This document shows positions 8,797 to 16,909 of a stretch of 64,000 nt of DNA, piece by piece (the stretch's first letter is position 1; each line of letters opens with the position of its first letter). Under the pieces are notes generated by a model. The model saw only the letters and a program-made list of their open reading frames with translations. It was not told where the DNA came from and made no database searches. The position numbers and the translations under genes are program-made. Location of the stretch: positions 3,310,001 to 3,374,000 of the forward strand of contig NZ_CP092333.1 of assembly GCF_018595675.2 (NCBI RefSeq). Direction: 5' to 3'. This stretch comes from Flavihumibacter fluvii. Its GTDB lineage: Bacteria > Bacteroidota > Bacteroidia > Chitinophagales > Chitinophagaceae.

Positions 8797-9177
8797 ATGA
8801 TCATGAAAAATATTCTTCTGCTAACAACAACAGTGATGATGGTCCTTCTTTTCAGTTCCTGTTATTACGACAAGGAAGAACTGTTATATCCAAATGGAAG
8901 TACCTGTGATACGCTTACAACAATTACCTATACCAAATCTGTCGTTCCCATTTTACAACAATTCTGTTATAGTTGCCATAGTGGAAATTCACCATCCGGT
9001 GGTATCGCAATGGGTACATATGCTACCGATAAAGCCATAGGGGCGAATGGAAAACTTTACGGAAGCATTAACCACTCATCCGGGTATTCTCCAATGCCCC
9101 AGGGGATGCCTAAATTGACGGCCTGCCAGATTGCACAGATCAAGAAATGGATAGAAGCGGGTATGCCTAACAATTAA
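8797..9177 (+). CDS. Mono-heme c-type cytochrome lipoprotein
   Basis: 126 residues: lipoprotein signal (LLFSSC, Cys22), heme site CYSCH (57-61), and a distal Met in SPMPQGMPKL. The segment KLYGSINHSSGYSPMPQG matches the second module of the preceding protein (TLYGSISWANGYSKMPQG), showing that the two arose by duplication. The start lies 5 nt after the preceding stop, so they are co-transcribed. It is a periplasmic, lipid-anchored electron carrier by inference. Confidence 0.85.
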   Translation: MIMKNILLLTTTVMMVLLFSSCYYDKEELLYPNGSTCDTLTTITYTKSVVPILQQFCYSCHSGNSPSGGIAMGTYATDKAIGANGKLYGSINHSSGYSPMPQGMPKLTACQIAQIKKWIEAGMPNN

Positions 9178-9182
9178 AACAA

Positions 9183-9644
9183 ATGAATATGCCTAACAAA
9201 AAAAGAATCATCCTGCTGGCCTTTCTGGTCATAGGCTTTGGCGGGATCTTATTCGCTGTGAAGGAATACAACAGGAAACCTGAAGGTGTTGAGCACATAC
9301 AACCAGACTTCACGGTTAGTTCCACCGAATTCATCAGGGAGTTTAATGAAGGCCAGGCTGCCGCAAACCAAAAATACCTTGGAAGAGCCATACTTGTAAC
9401 AGGCAGCATCAATGCCATTGACAGGTCCGATCCCAAAATTATAACGATTGTCCTTGGTGATGCTGGTAGCAGTTCCGGGATTAGGTGCAGTATGGACAGT
9501 TCCTTCAGCCAGGAAAACCTAACTGTTAAAGAACAAGACAATATTTCGATAAAAGGAATTTGCACCGGCTTTATGCCCGATGACATGGGATTAGGCGCCG
9601 ATATCATCCTTAATAAATGCATCATCACCGAAAACAAAAAATAA
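9183..9644 (+). CDS. OB-fold (tRNA_anti-like) membrane-anchored protein
   Basis: 153 residues: one N-terminal transmembrane helix (about 7-25) followed by a single OB-fold-like domain with KYLGRAILVTGSINAID and GIRCSMDSS, typical of tRNA_anti-like proteins. In this family the OB domain often faces the periplasm and its ligand is unknown. The gene starts 5 nt after the cytochrome gene and its TAA overlaps the next ATG by one base, so it is translationally linked to the YceI gene. It is probably an accessory factor of the cytochrome/YceI cluster. Confidence 0.75.
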   Translation: MNMPNKKRIILLAFLVIGFGGILFAVKEYNRKPEGVEHIQPDFTVSSTEFIREFNEGQAAANQKYLGRAILVTGSINAIDRSDPKIITIVLGDAGSSSGIRCSMDSSFSQENLTVKEQDNISIKGICTGFMPDDMGLGADIILNKCIITENKK

Positions 9645-10201
9645 TGAAAAAGTTACTTGCGCTACTGGCTATAGGAGCTATCATGAATACCGTAAAGGCA
9701 CAGGATAAATATTTTACAAAAACCGGAAAGGTAAAATTCGATGCCACAGAAAAGAATTCGCCTGAAAATATTAATGGATGGAATAATACCGTAACCTGTG
9801 TCCTGGATACTAAAACCGGGAATTTCCAGTTCGCGGTATTAATCAAAGGCTTTGAGTTTGACCGGGCATTAATGATGGAGCATTTCAATGAGAACTACAT
9901 GGAAAGTGACAAATTTCCCAAGGCTGAATTCAGGGGCCAGGTCATGGATAACAACCCGGGCAATTACCAGAAGAATGGCAGTTATGATGTAGTGGTAAAA
10001 GGAAAGATGACCATGCATGGCGAAACAAAAGAGATAGAAACGAAAGGAAAAATATCTGTCCAGAATGGTAATCTTCTGGCAGTAGCCGATTTCCCCATTC
10101 CATTGTCGGATTACAAAATAAGCATCCCCTCCCTTGTTGCTGATAAAGTAGCAAAGGTGGCCACCGTGAAAGTGGATTGTTCATTAATGCCGCTCAAATA
10201 A
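9644..10201 (+). CDS. YceI family periplasmic lipocalin-like protein
   Basis: 185 residues with a cleavable signal (MKKLLALLAIGAIMNTVKAQ). YceI features include FDATEKNSPENINGWNNT, the HFNENYMESDKFPKAEFRG segment and VVKGKMTMHGETKEI. The family forms a lipocalin-like barrel that binds polyisoprenoids or similar amphiphiles in the periplasm. The ATG at 9644 shares a base with the preceding stop. Its place between cytochromes and a DUF5777 barrel suggests a quinone- or isoprenoid-linked redox process; this is inference. Confidence 0.88.
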   Translation: MKKLLALLAIGAIMNTVKAQDKYFTKTGKVKFDATEKNSPENINGWNNTVTCVLDTKTGNFQFAVLIKGFEFDRALMMEHFNENYMESDKFPKAEFRGQVMDNNPGNYQKNGSYDVVVKGKMTMHGETKEIETKGKISVQNGNLLAVADFPIPLSDYKISIPSLVADKVAKVATVKVDCSLMPLK

Positions 10202-10234
10202 GCCCCCTATTAATGCCCTCTAAATTCAACAACC

Positions 10235-11140
10235 ATGAAAAAACTAACCCGCATAACCGGCATTTTTTTGCTGCAAATAATTATCTGCAATGCAGCAGTT
10301 GCGCAGGATGTTGACTTATTACAACTTGCCGGAGACAATACACCAAAGAAGGAGATCGTAAAAAATGCGTTTAAATCAACCCGGGTGATCAATAGCCAAT
10401 CCATGGAGTTTTTATCCCCGGGAACAATGGATTTCAGGATCCTTCACCGGTTTGGCGAGGTCAATAAAGGATATGAAAATTTCTTTGGATTAGACCAGGC
10501 CAGCATGCGGATGGGTTTTGATTTCGGCATTTTGCAAAACCTGATGTTCGGTTTTGGCAGAAGTACCTATAAAAAGGAACTGGATGGTTTCATTAAATTT
10601 GCACCCATCAGGCAGTCAACCGGTCAGCAAAATTTTCCTGTTACGGTAGCGCTTGTTGCCGGGATGACAATGAACACGAGTCCCTGGACTGATCCAACCC
10701 GAAAGAATTATACAAGCTCCAAACTGGCCTATTATTTCCAGGCGATCATTGGACGGAAATTCAGTGATGCCATTACCTTACAGGTTACACCCACCATGTT
10801 ACACCAGAACCTGGTGCCCCTCGCAACGCAGTCAAACGACCTGTATGCCGTAGGTTTTGGCGGCCGGATAAAATTCACCAAAAGAATGGCATTCACCTGG
10901 GATTACTCTTATGTGTTCAATCCCATGGATCCTGAAATTTTCCATAATCCACTATCGGCAGGTATAGATATTGAAACAGGCGGCCACGTATTCCAATTGC
11001 ATTTTTCCAATTCAACCGGTATGAATGAACGGGCCTTCCTTTCTGAAACAACGGGCGATTGGGCAAAAGGCGATATCAGGTTTGGTTTTAACCTATCACG
11101 GGTTTTCCAGATTGGCGGAAAGAAAAAACAGCTCAAATGA
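10235..11140 (+). CDS. DUF5777 family outer-membrane beta-barrel protein
   Basis: 301 residues: signal peptide (ending AAVAQ), then segments SMEFLSPGTMDFRILHRFG and FGLDQASMRMGFDFGI typical of DUF5777, and amphipathic strands with Phe/Tyr/Trp girdles. It is predicted to be an outer-membrane barrel. It ends the plus-strand cluster cytochrome-cytochrome-OB-YceI-barrel, 33 nt after yceI, and its stop codon lies inside a hairpin terminator. The substrate is unknown. In context it might be the outer-membrane conduit of the cytochrome system. Confidence 0.8.
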   Translation: MKKLTRITGIFLLQIIICNAAVAQDVDLLQLAGDNTPKKEIVKNAFKSTRVINSQSMEFLSPGTMDFRILHRFGEVNKGYENFFGLDQASMRMGFDFGILQNLMFGFGRSTYKKELDGFIKFAPIRQSTGQQNFPVTVALVAGMTMNTSPWTDPTRKNYTSSKLAYYFQAIIGRKFSDAITLQVTPTMLHQNLVPLATQSNDLYAVGFGGRIKFTKRMAFTWDYSYVFNPMDPEIFHNPLSAGIDIETGGHVFQLHFSNSTGMNERAFLSETTGDWAKGDIRFGFNLSRVFQIGGKKKQLK

Positions 11141-11150
11141 GCTGTTTTTT
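11123..11150 (+). terminator. Intrinsic terminator overlapping a stop codon
   Basis: Perfect inverted repeat, arm 11123-11135 (A6CAGCTCA) and arm 11138-11150 ending in six T. The TGA stop of the DUF5777 gene (11138-11140) lies inside the stem. The A-run/T-run symmetry makes it usable from either side. Confidence 0.75.
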
Positions 11151-11278
11151 ATTATAACTGTTTGCTGGTCTGGCTCATGCATTCCGCAAAGTTATTTTCT
11201 AAAAGTGCATACAAATGGCAATTTTAAGGAAGGTAAATATCAGTTCAAATAGATATATTAGCCAACTCAACGATTGTT

Positions 11279-12937
11279 ATGGACTTAAAAACGGCAGATT
11301 ACCTGGTTATTATTCTTTACTTTCTTTTTGTTCTCGGGGTCGGATTTATCATTAAACGGAAAATCAAATCAAGTAGCGATTTCCTGGCCAGCACCAGGAC
11401 TATTCCCCTTTGGATCACCAGTCTAGCCTTTATTTCTGCCAACCTGGGTGCACAGGAAGTAATCGGCATGGTCGCTTCTGGTGCAAAATACGGCATCGTT
11501 ACCGTCCATTTCTATTGGGTTGGGGCCATATTTGCCATGATCTTCCTGGGCGTCTTTATGATGCCCTTTTATTATGGCAGCCGCGCCCGGAGCGTGCCCG
11601 AATACCTGAAACTGCGTTTCGATGAAAAAACCAGGGGCCTGAATGCAATCACATTTGCCGTGATGACCGTATTTTCTTCTGGCATTTCCCTGTATGCCCT
11701 CGCCAAAATGCTGGAAATTATTTTAAAATGGGATTTTGATATTTCCATCTGGATCGCAGCTGGCATAGTCATGATCTATACCTTCATGGGTGGATTAAAA
11801 AGTGCTGTATACAATGAAGTATTGCAGTTTTTCCTGATTGTACTTGGCTTCTCCCCCCTGGTCATTGTTGCATTACAGGACGCAGGCGGATGGGCATCCA
11901 TTAAAGCCAACCTCCAACCCAATATGACCCATGCCTGGCAGTATATGGGGGATAAAGATGCGAACCCGCTAGGACTTCATTTCATGTCACTCATATTCGG
12001 ATTGGGTTTTGTGATGTCATTCGGTTACTGGTGTACCGATTTCCTGGTCATTCAAAGGGCGATGATTGCCAAGAACATGCGGGAAGCCCAGCTGACACCT
12101 ATTATTGCCGCCATTCCTAAAATGCTGATGCCACTGATTGTGGTATTGCCTGGTATTATCGCCATTGCCCTGATGCAACCCGCTCTGGCCAATGGATACA
12201 AGATTCCTGTTGATGAAACCGGACAGTTAAACTACACAATGACGCTCCCCTCAATGATCGCCCACTATTACCCCAGCGGTTTGCTGGGTGTGGGTATCAC
12301 TGCACTGATGGCTTCTTTCATGAGTGGAATGGCTGGTAATGTAACCGCTTTTAATGCAGTATTCACCTTTGATATCTATCAGCCATATTTTGTAAAAAAC
12401 AAATCGGACAAACATTATTTAGTGGTTGGGAAAATTGTGACAGTAGCAGGTATCCTGATCTCAATTATTACCGCCTATATCGCCAAAGGCTTCAACAATA
12501 TCAATGATTTTTTACAATTGGTTTTCGGCTTCGTGAACGGTCCGCTGTTCGCAACATTCTTATTGGGGATGTTCTGGAAAAGGACAACGGGCCATGGAGC
12601 TTTCTGGGGACTGGTTGCCGGCACAGTAGGGGCAGCACTTACACATGGTCTTACTATTGCTGAAGGTAAAGGAGGTTGGATCGCCCCGCTCTATGAAATA
12701 AAAAGCGGAATGGGACAGGCCTTTATTGTAGCAGGGGTATCCTGGGTAGTGAATTTCTTCACAACCATTATCGTGAGCCTGTTCACCAAACCAAAGCCCG
12801 ATGAGGAATTGAAGGGACTGGTCTATTCCCTTACCCCAAAACAAGTTGACGCAGGTGGCCCCTGGTATAAGCGTGTGGGCCCAATCGCCCTGATTCTTTT
12901 ACTGGTCACGCTGATATTAAATATCATCTTCTTTTAA
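11279..12937 (+). CDS. Sodium:solute symporter (SSS family)
   Basis: 552 residues with about 13-14 transmembrane segments of the SSS/LeuT-fold family (SGLT, PutP). Visible features are the first helix YLVIILYFLFVLGVGF, the loop SSSDFLASTRTIPLW, ISANLGAQEVIGM, and the GITALMASFMSGMAGNVTAFNAVFTFDIY region near residues 340-370. It imports an organic solute with Na+. The substrate cannot be read from sequence; the SGLT-like motifs favour a sugar or related polyol. It is an inner-membrane protein. The next gene, 10 nt away, encodes a tiny membrane protein and is surely co-transcribed. Confidence 0.92.
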   Translation: MDLKTADYLVIILYFLFVLGVGFIIKRKIKSSSDFLASTRTIPLWITSLAFISANLGAQEVIGMVASGAKYGIVTVHFYWVGAIFAMIFLGVFMMPFYYGSRARSVPEYLKLRFDEKTRGLNAITFAVMTVFSSGISLYALAKMLEIILKWDFDISIWIAAGIVMIYTFMGGLKSAVYNEVLQFFLIVLGFSPLVIVALQDAGGWASIKANLQPNMTHAWQYMGDKDANPLGLHFMSLIFGLGFVMSFGYWCTDFLVIQRAMIAKNMREAQLTPIIAAIPKMLMPLIVVLPGIIAIALMQPALANGYKIPVDETGQLNYTMTLPSMIAHYYPSGLLGVGITALMASFMSGMAGNVTAFNAVFTFDIYQPYFVKNKSDKHYLVVGKIVTVAGILISIITAYIAKGFNNINDFLQLVFGFVNGPLFATFLLGMFWKRTTGHGAFWGLVAGTVGAALTHGLTIAEGKGGWIAPLYEIKSGMGQAFIVAGVSWVVNFFTTIIVSLFTKPKPDEELKGLVYSLTPKQVDAGGPWYKRVGPIALILLLVTLILNIIFF

Positions 12938-12947
12938 ACCAAGCAGC

Positions 12948-13136
12948 ATGTACAAAAGATTCAACCAGTTAAGTTTTGTGATAGGCATATTCTTTGTGAT
13001 CACTTCCGTCATTCTTTTAGGGAATGTCTTGCTGACGGGTTCCGGGGAAAAAATCAATATTTACTCTGCCGTCGCATTCCTGATTTTCGGGGCTTTTATG
13101 ATCTTCTTAAGCACTAAGGAAAAAGTTGAACAATGA
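12948..13136 (+). CDS. Small two-helix membrane protein
   Basis: 62 residues with two predicted transmembrane helices (about 9-27 and 38-54) and a charged C-terminus (STKEKVEQ). It starts 10 nt after the symporter gene and its TGA overlaps the following DinB start as ATGA. It could be a small subunit or stabiliser of the symporter; that is inference from position only. I do not recognise a family. Confidence 0.65.
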   Translation: MYKRFNQLSFVIGIFFVITSVILLGNVLLTGSGEKINIYSAVAFLIFGAFMIFLSTKEKVEQ

Positions 13137-13624
13137 CGGAGCACTGGCTTCGGGGTCCAATTGAAGGTATTCCACCTTTGTTACAGCCAGTAGCGCATGC
13201 ATTATTGCAGGCGAGAGATGAAGTGAATGAAATTCTGAGCGGATTCCCCAGTGAATTATTGTGGCAAAAACCAGCAGGACTGGCATCTGTTGGCTTCCAT
13301 CTGCAGCATTTGACCGGCGTGCTGGACAGGCTTTTTAGTTATGCTAAAGGCCATGGATTAAATGAGGAACAATTCCGGTACCTAAAAGCCGAGGGCCAGC
13401 CCATTGAAATTACCCTGGTTGACTTATTGCAGCATTTCAACCAACAGGTTGACCATTCGCTTCAGCTCCTTTCTACAACTGATACAAATACCTTAACTGA
13501 TCATCGTGAAGTAGGGCGGGGCAAATTGCCTTCCACAGTAATTGGCTTACTGACACATGCCGCTGAACATACCATGCGGCATACCGGGCAGTTGCTGGTA
13601 ACTGCGAGATTCCTGGCAAAATAA
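13133..13624 (+). CDS. DinB family metal-dependent protein
   Basis: 163 residues with a DinB/YfiT-like four-helix bundle. The His triad is visible as HLQHLTGVLDR in helix 2 and HAAEHTMRHTGQ in helix 4, a metal site (Ni/Zn/Fe) usual for the superfamily, whose members include thiol transferases and hydrolases. The start overlaps the preceding stop by 4 nt (ATGA), so it is translationally coupled to the small membrane protein. The substrate is unknown. It is cytoplasmic. A strong hairpin follows its stop. Confidence 0.85.
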   Translation: MTEHWLRGPIEGIPPLLQPVAHALLQARDEVNEILSGFPSELLWQKPAGLASVGFHLQHLTGVLDRLFSYAKGHGLNEEQFRYLKAEGQPIEITLVDLLQHFNQQVDHSLQLLSTTDTNTLTDHREVGRGKLPSTVIGLLTHAAEHTMRHTGQLLVTARFLAK

Positions 13625-13628
13625 AAAC

Positions 13629-13653
13629 AGGTCCACAAGAATCTTGTGGACCT
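13629..13653. terminator. Bidirectional terminator between convergent genes
   Basis: Near-perfect 12-bp inverted repeat (AGGTCCACAAGA at 13629-13640 and its complement at 13642-13653), flanked by an A-run before and ATTAAAAT after. It sits between the DinB gene and the convergent DUF1080 gene and can serve both. Confidence 0.7.
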
Positions 13654-13675
13654 ATTAAAATAATATAAACAGCAA

Positions 13676-14647
13676 TTACCGGGCTGGCGTAATGGTGATA
13701 TTCCTGTATTCAACAGGGCCATGATCACCCTGCAACATAATTGGTCCGGGCTCGCCTTCATTACTATCCAGGGCACCACCTGTAATACCTGGGATAGCCT
13801 GGTTACAAATAATTGTTTTTCCATTAGCCACAACAGTTACCAAACGTCCTACCAGGGTGATATCAAAGGTCTGCCATTCACCCGCCGCTTTGGCCACTTG
13901 TTCAATAGGTGCAATGAAACCATAAATAGCACCAAAATAGTCCTTCAGGGGTTCGTCACCCTTATTGTCTGAAACCTGCACTTCATAACGGCCACGCAGG
14001 TAAACACCGCTGTTACTTTCTTTTGGATAACGGAATTCAATATGCAGTTTGAAATCGTTGAATTTCTGGTCTGTGATCAGGTTAGATCCGGACTTTGGGC
14101 TCTGCAATACACCATTTACAGCTTGCCATTGGTTGGTAGCCCCGGAAGGATGCCAGCCTTTTGTGTCTGTACCAGAGAATAATTTGATCGGATCACCCCA
14201 TACCGGAGCATTTTCGCGCCATAATGACGGGGCCCGAACCCCAACAAAACTGTAGGTCTTACCATCACTATCCAATATAGTTCCACTGAGTTTTCCCTCT
14301 GCCAAAACACCATCCAGTACCATGTCTTTATCACCGGGTAACCACTGGGGCGGAATAGAAAAATTGATTTTTCCATTATTAAAATTCACTTTCGATATGG
14401 GGCGCGCGCTGCCACCTTCTGCTACAAAATATCCCACCAGCATTTTCAATCCGGAATGGTGTACTTCCAGCCAGGATGGAAACTCCTTGCCATTCTTTGT
14501 TACTGTAAGGTCCCATCGGCCTTCAATAGGGGAACCGGCATAGAATGTGGAAACCGTGCTATTTCCTTTAGCGGAAACAATAGCTAATAGTAGGGTAATA
14601 GGCAGCAATAATAGTCTGCTGAATTTTTGCAAGCGTAACCAGGACAT
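13676..14647 (-). CDS. Secreted DUF1080 (3-keto-disaccharide hydrolase-type) protein
   Basis: 323 residues with a signal peptide (cleavage near VSAKG). There are two parts: an N-terminal beta domain (about 35-150) with EGRWDLTVTKNGKEFPSWLEV, and a C-terminal concanavalin-like DUF1080 domain (about 155-323) with WHPSGATNQWQAVNGVL, FRYPKESNSGVYLRGRYEVQV and GPIMLQGDHGPVEYRNI. DUF1080 proteins include enzymes that cleave 3-keto-glycosides produced by oxidation of sugars. This is the last gene of a minus-strand operon with an FAD oxidoreductase and a cytochrome c, which could supply such an oxidation; the specific substrate is not known. Confidence 0.88.
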   Translation of the reverse strand: MSWLRLQKFSRLLLLPITLLLAIVSAKGNSTVSTFYAGSPIEGRWDLTVTKNGKEFPSWLEVHHSGLKMLVGYFVAEGGSARPISKVNFNNGKINFSIPPQWLPGDKDMVLDGVLAEGKLSGTILDSDGKTYSFVGVRAPSLWRENAPVWGDPIKLFSGTDTKGWHPSGATNQWQAVNGVLQSPKSGSNLITDQKFNDFKLHIEFRYPKESNSGVYLRGRYEVQVSDNKGDEPLKDYFGAIYGFIAPIEQVAKAAGEWQTFDITLVGRLVTVVANGKTIICNQAIPGITGGALDSNEGEPGPIMLQGDHGPVEYRNITITPAR

Positions 14648-14719
14648 AAGTAATTTTTTTGGTTGATTGAGATGATGAATTTAGGTAAAAATCAGCAGCA
14701 GCTGTCGTAATCCGCCAAT

Positions 14720-15445
14720 TTAGGGTTGGGTCTTTTTATATGGTAAAGTCAACACCTGCCGTCCCTCCAGCGCCTGCGCGCCTTTACTGCCATGATCGAG
14801 ATAAGTCGAAACCAGCACATAGACGGATTTTTCGCCCGGAGTGGCCGATGCTTTTGGGGTGAATTTTCCTTCCAACCCGGTCTGCAGGTCATAATCCGGA
14901 TCGGCTGCCTGTTTTAATATCCAATCAGCTATCGCTTTACCCTGCTCTTTGGAGATTTCCGGATGGGAAGGCATCACCTGGCTATCACCCCAGACCCCTT
15001 TTGAGCCATTGATGATCTTTCCGGCCAGGTAATCGGTTATTGCAGGTTGTTTGGGATATTTTGAGAGGATCTCAGCAAAAGATGGACCTACCATCCTCTT
15101 CTTCAGGGCATGGCAATTAAAGCAGGTGCCTTTCTTCATCAAGATTAAAACCGGTGCATCGCGTTGTTGGGTTTCAAGGTATTTTTTCAGCATACCAGAA
15201 TCAGGAAGGTATTTCAATTGAAGGAATACTTCATTACCGGCGATTTCCTCATATTTGGATGAACCGTCTTCCTTGTCTTCAACTGCAATGCTATACTGCA
15301 ATGTTACGCCCTGGGAAAAGGTCTTTTGGCCAGACTTCAACTGCAGGGCAATTTTGGGTATAGTATTCCCTTGTTCATGTTCAATAAAGGCGGAAAGAAA
15401 AAAAACCAGCAATGATATTGTAACAACCAAAACAAATCTTCTCAT
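14720..15445 (-). CDS. Secreted c-type cytochrome
   Basis: 241 residues from ATG 15445 (signal MRRFVLVVTISLLVFFLSAFIE). An N-terminal beta-rich domain (about 28-85) precedes a class I cytochrome c domain with CFNCH (108-112) and distal Met in QVMPSHPEIS. The N-terminal domain resembles those linked to cytochromes in PQQ-dependent sugar dehydrogenases. The gene begins 13 nt after the stop of the FAD amine oxidase gene, suggesting it takes electrons from that flavoenzyme. Upstream in-frame starts at 15469 and 15472 overlap the previous gene and are less likely. Confidence 0.85.
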   Translation of the reverse strand: MRRFVLVVTISLLVFFLSAFIEHEQGNTIPKIALQLKSGQKTFSQGVTLQYSIAVEDKEDGSSKYEEIAGNEVFLQLKYLPDSGMLKKYLETQQRDAPVLILMKKGTCFNCHALKKRMVGPSFAEILSKYPKQPAITDYLAGKIINGSKGVWGDSQVMPSHPEISKEQGKAIADWILKQAADPDYDLQTGLEGKFTPKASATPGEKSVYVLVSTYLDHGSKGAQALEGRQVLTLPYKKTQP

Positions 15446-15458
15446 AGTGATAGTCAAA

Positions 15459-16895
15459 TTAAGCTTCATCAATTGCGGCAGCTACCCTGAAACCTGACCT
15501 CGTAGAAGCTTCCATACCCCAATTCAGGTTATCGGCATAAGCACCGGCGAAATGAATGCGGCCATGCGGCTTCATGATCTCGGGCCAGAAGCGGTGTAAT
15601 TCACCCATGGGGAAACTCAGTCTTTCACAGGTGGATGAATAAGCCTCCTTGGTCCAGTCGCGGCTGACGGCCTGCTCAATAGTATCTTTTGAACCCGGGT
15701 ACAATTCCCTGAATACTGCCAGGGCCCTTTGTACGGATATACCACCAGGCCCGGTTCCCAAAACAATTACGCGGTGGGTATCTACTTCATCAGCAGAATG
15801 CCAGACTGACCAGAGATCCGGATGGTCTAAATCCATATTGATACTAAGTTTATCCTTCTCCCAGAATTTCGAGCTTGCCTGGAAAACAAACCGTTGGTAA
15901 GAATCATATTGTACGTTATCTATCACATACTGTTTGGCAGCCGGGAAAGCCGGACTGAATTCAACGTTCTTCAAAGCCGGAAGCGGTATGCAGTTCACCA
16001 GGTATTCAGCGGTCAGTTCCTGTTCTTCGCCAAAACGTTTGAACTTCACCGTTACCTGGTCTGCAGTATGGGTAATGCTCTGGATGGGGCAATTTAACCA
16101 GACACGATCGCCCAGTTTTTTCGCGAAAGCATTGGGCAACATCTGGTTCCCGCCTTTGAGCCGAAAAAGCACAGGTGGACTTTGTGGCACGCCCCTGATC
16201 TTTAAAATAGCTGAGCGCCAGAGTTCAAACAAGGCAGATGTATTGGATCCACCCAATGTTTCCAGCGCCCTTGCAGAAGCGCCATCCTTTTTGTACAGGT
16301 CTGCAATAGATGTTTTATCGAGATGGTCATAACCGACGCCAAAAGGGGAATACTCATCGGTGAATTTGCTGAGGTAGGGTCCAACATACAAGGAGTTAAG
16401 GTCCCAATAGGGATTCGTAGAAAGGAATTGTACTTCCTTGGCATTATAGCCAAGTGACTTCAGTACGGTTCTATCCATCAGTTGTTCTTCTGAATAGAAC
16501 TTTCCATCAATTCTCCTGACCAGGTTTTTACGACGCGGATAAGGCAAGGCTTCTACATTAAGTTCTTTCAGGTATTGCCAGTAGCGCTCATACCCGGGTT
16601 TAGTGATGTGTTCCGCACCAAAATCGCCATAAAGGCCATCAGATAAACCATCATGAACAGTGAATACATGCCCGCCATGACGGCCGGTTGCTTCGAGTAC
16701 GGTCACATCATGGCCGCGCTTCATTAATTCATAAGCAGTGCATAATCCGGCGATGCCCGCACCGGCCACAATAACTTTTTTGCTTTTCTTCTGCCGATTA
16801 CCTGGCATTGCAAGAAGATCTGGTCCAATTAAGCTGGTACCTAATCCTGCGATAGTGGTGTTCCTGATAAAATCCCTGCGACTGTTGTTGGTCAT
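15459..16895 (-). CDS. Tat-exported flavin amine oxidase family oxidoreductase
   Basis: 478 residues. The N-terminus carries a twin-arginine signal, SRRDFIR (residues 5-11), so the folded flavoprotein is exported. The dinucleotide-binding GAGIAG (45-50) with VTVLEATGRHGGHV belongs to the FAD-binding fold of the flavin-containing amine oxidase family, and the C-terminal FAGAYADNLNWGMEAS is the second FAD motif. The family includes monoamine oxidases, phytoene desaturases and related dehydrogenases, so the substrate is open. It stands between a secreted amidohydrolase (14 nt upstream) and a cytochrome c, consistent with a periplasmic oxidation passing electrons to heme. Confidence 0.88.
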   Translation of the reverse strand: MTNNSRRDFIRNTTIAGLGTSLIGPDLLAMPGNRQKKSKKVIVAGAGIAGLCTAYELMKRGHDVTVLEATGRHGGHVFTVHDGLSDGLYGDFGAEHITKPGYERYWQYLKELNVEALPYPRRKNLVRRIDGKFYSEEQLMDRTVLKSLGYNAKEVQFLSTNPYWDLNSLYVGPYLSKFTDEYSPFGVGYDHLDKTSIADLYKKDGASARALETLGGSNTSALFELWRSAILKIRGVPQSPPVLFRLKGGNQMLPNAFAKKLGDRVWLNCPIQSITHTADQVTVKFKRFGEEQELTAEYLVNCIPLPALKNVEFSPAFPAAKQYVIDNVQYDSYQRFVFQASSKFWEKDKLSINMDLDHPDLWSVWHSADEVDTHRVIVLGTGPGGISVQRALAVFRELYPGSKDTIEQAVSRDWTKEAYSSTCERLSFPMGELHRFWPEIMKPHGRIHFAGAYADNLNWGMEASTRSGFRVAAAIDEA

Positions 16896-16909
16896 GGTGA
16901 AGCATTTAA

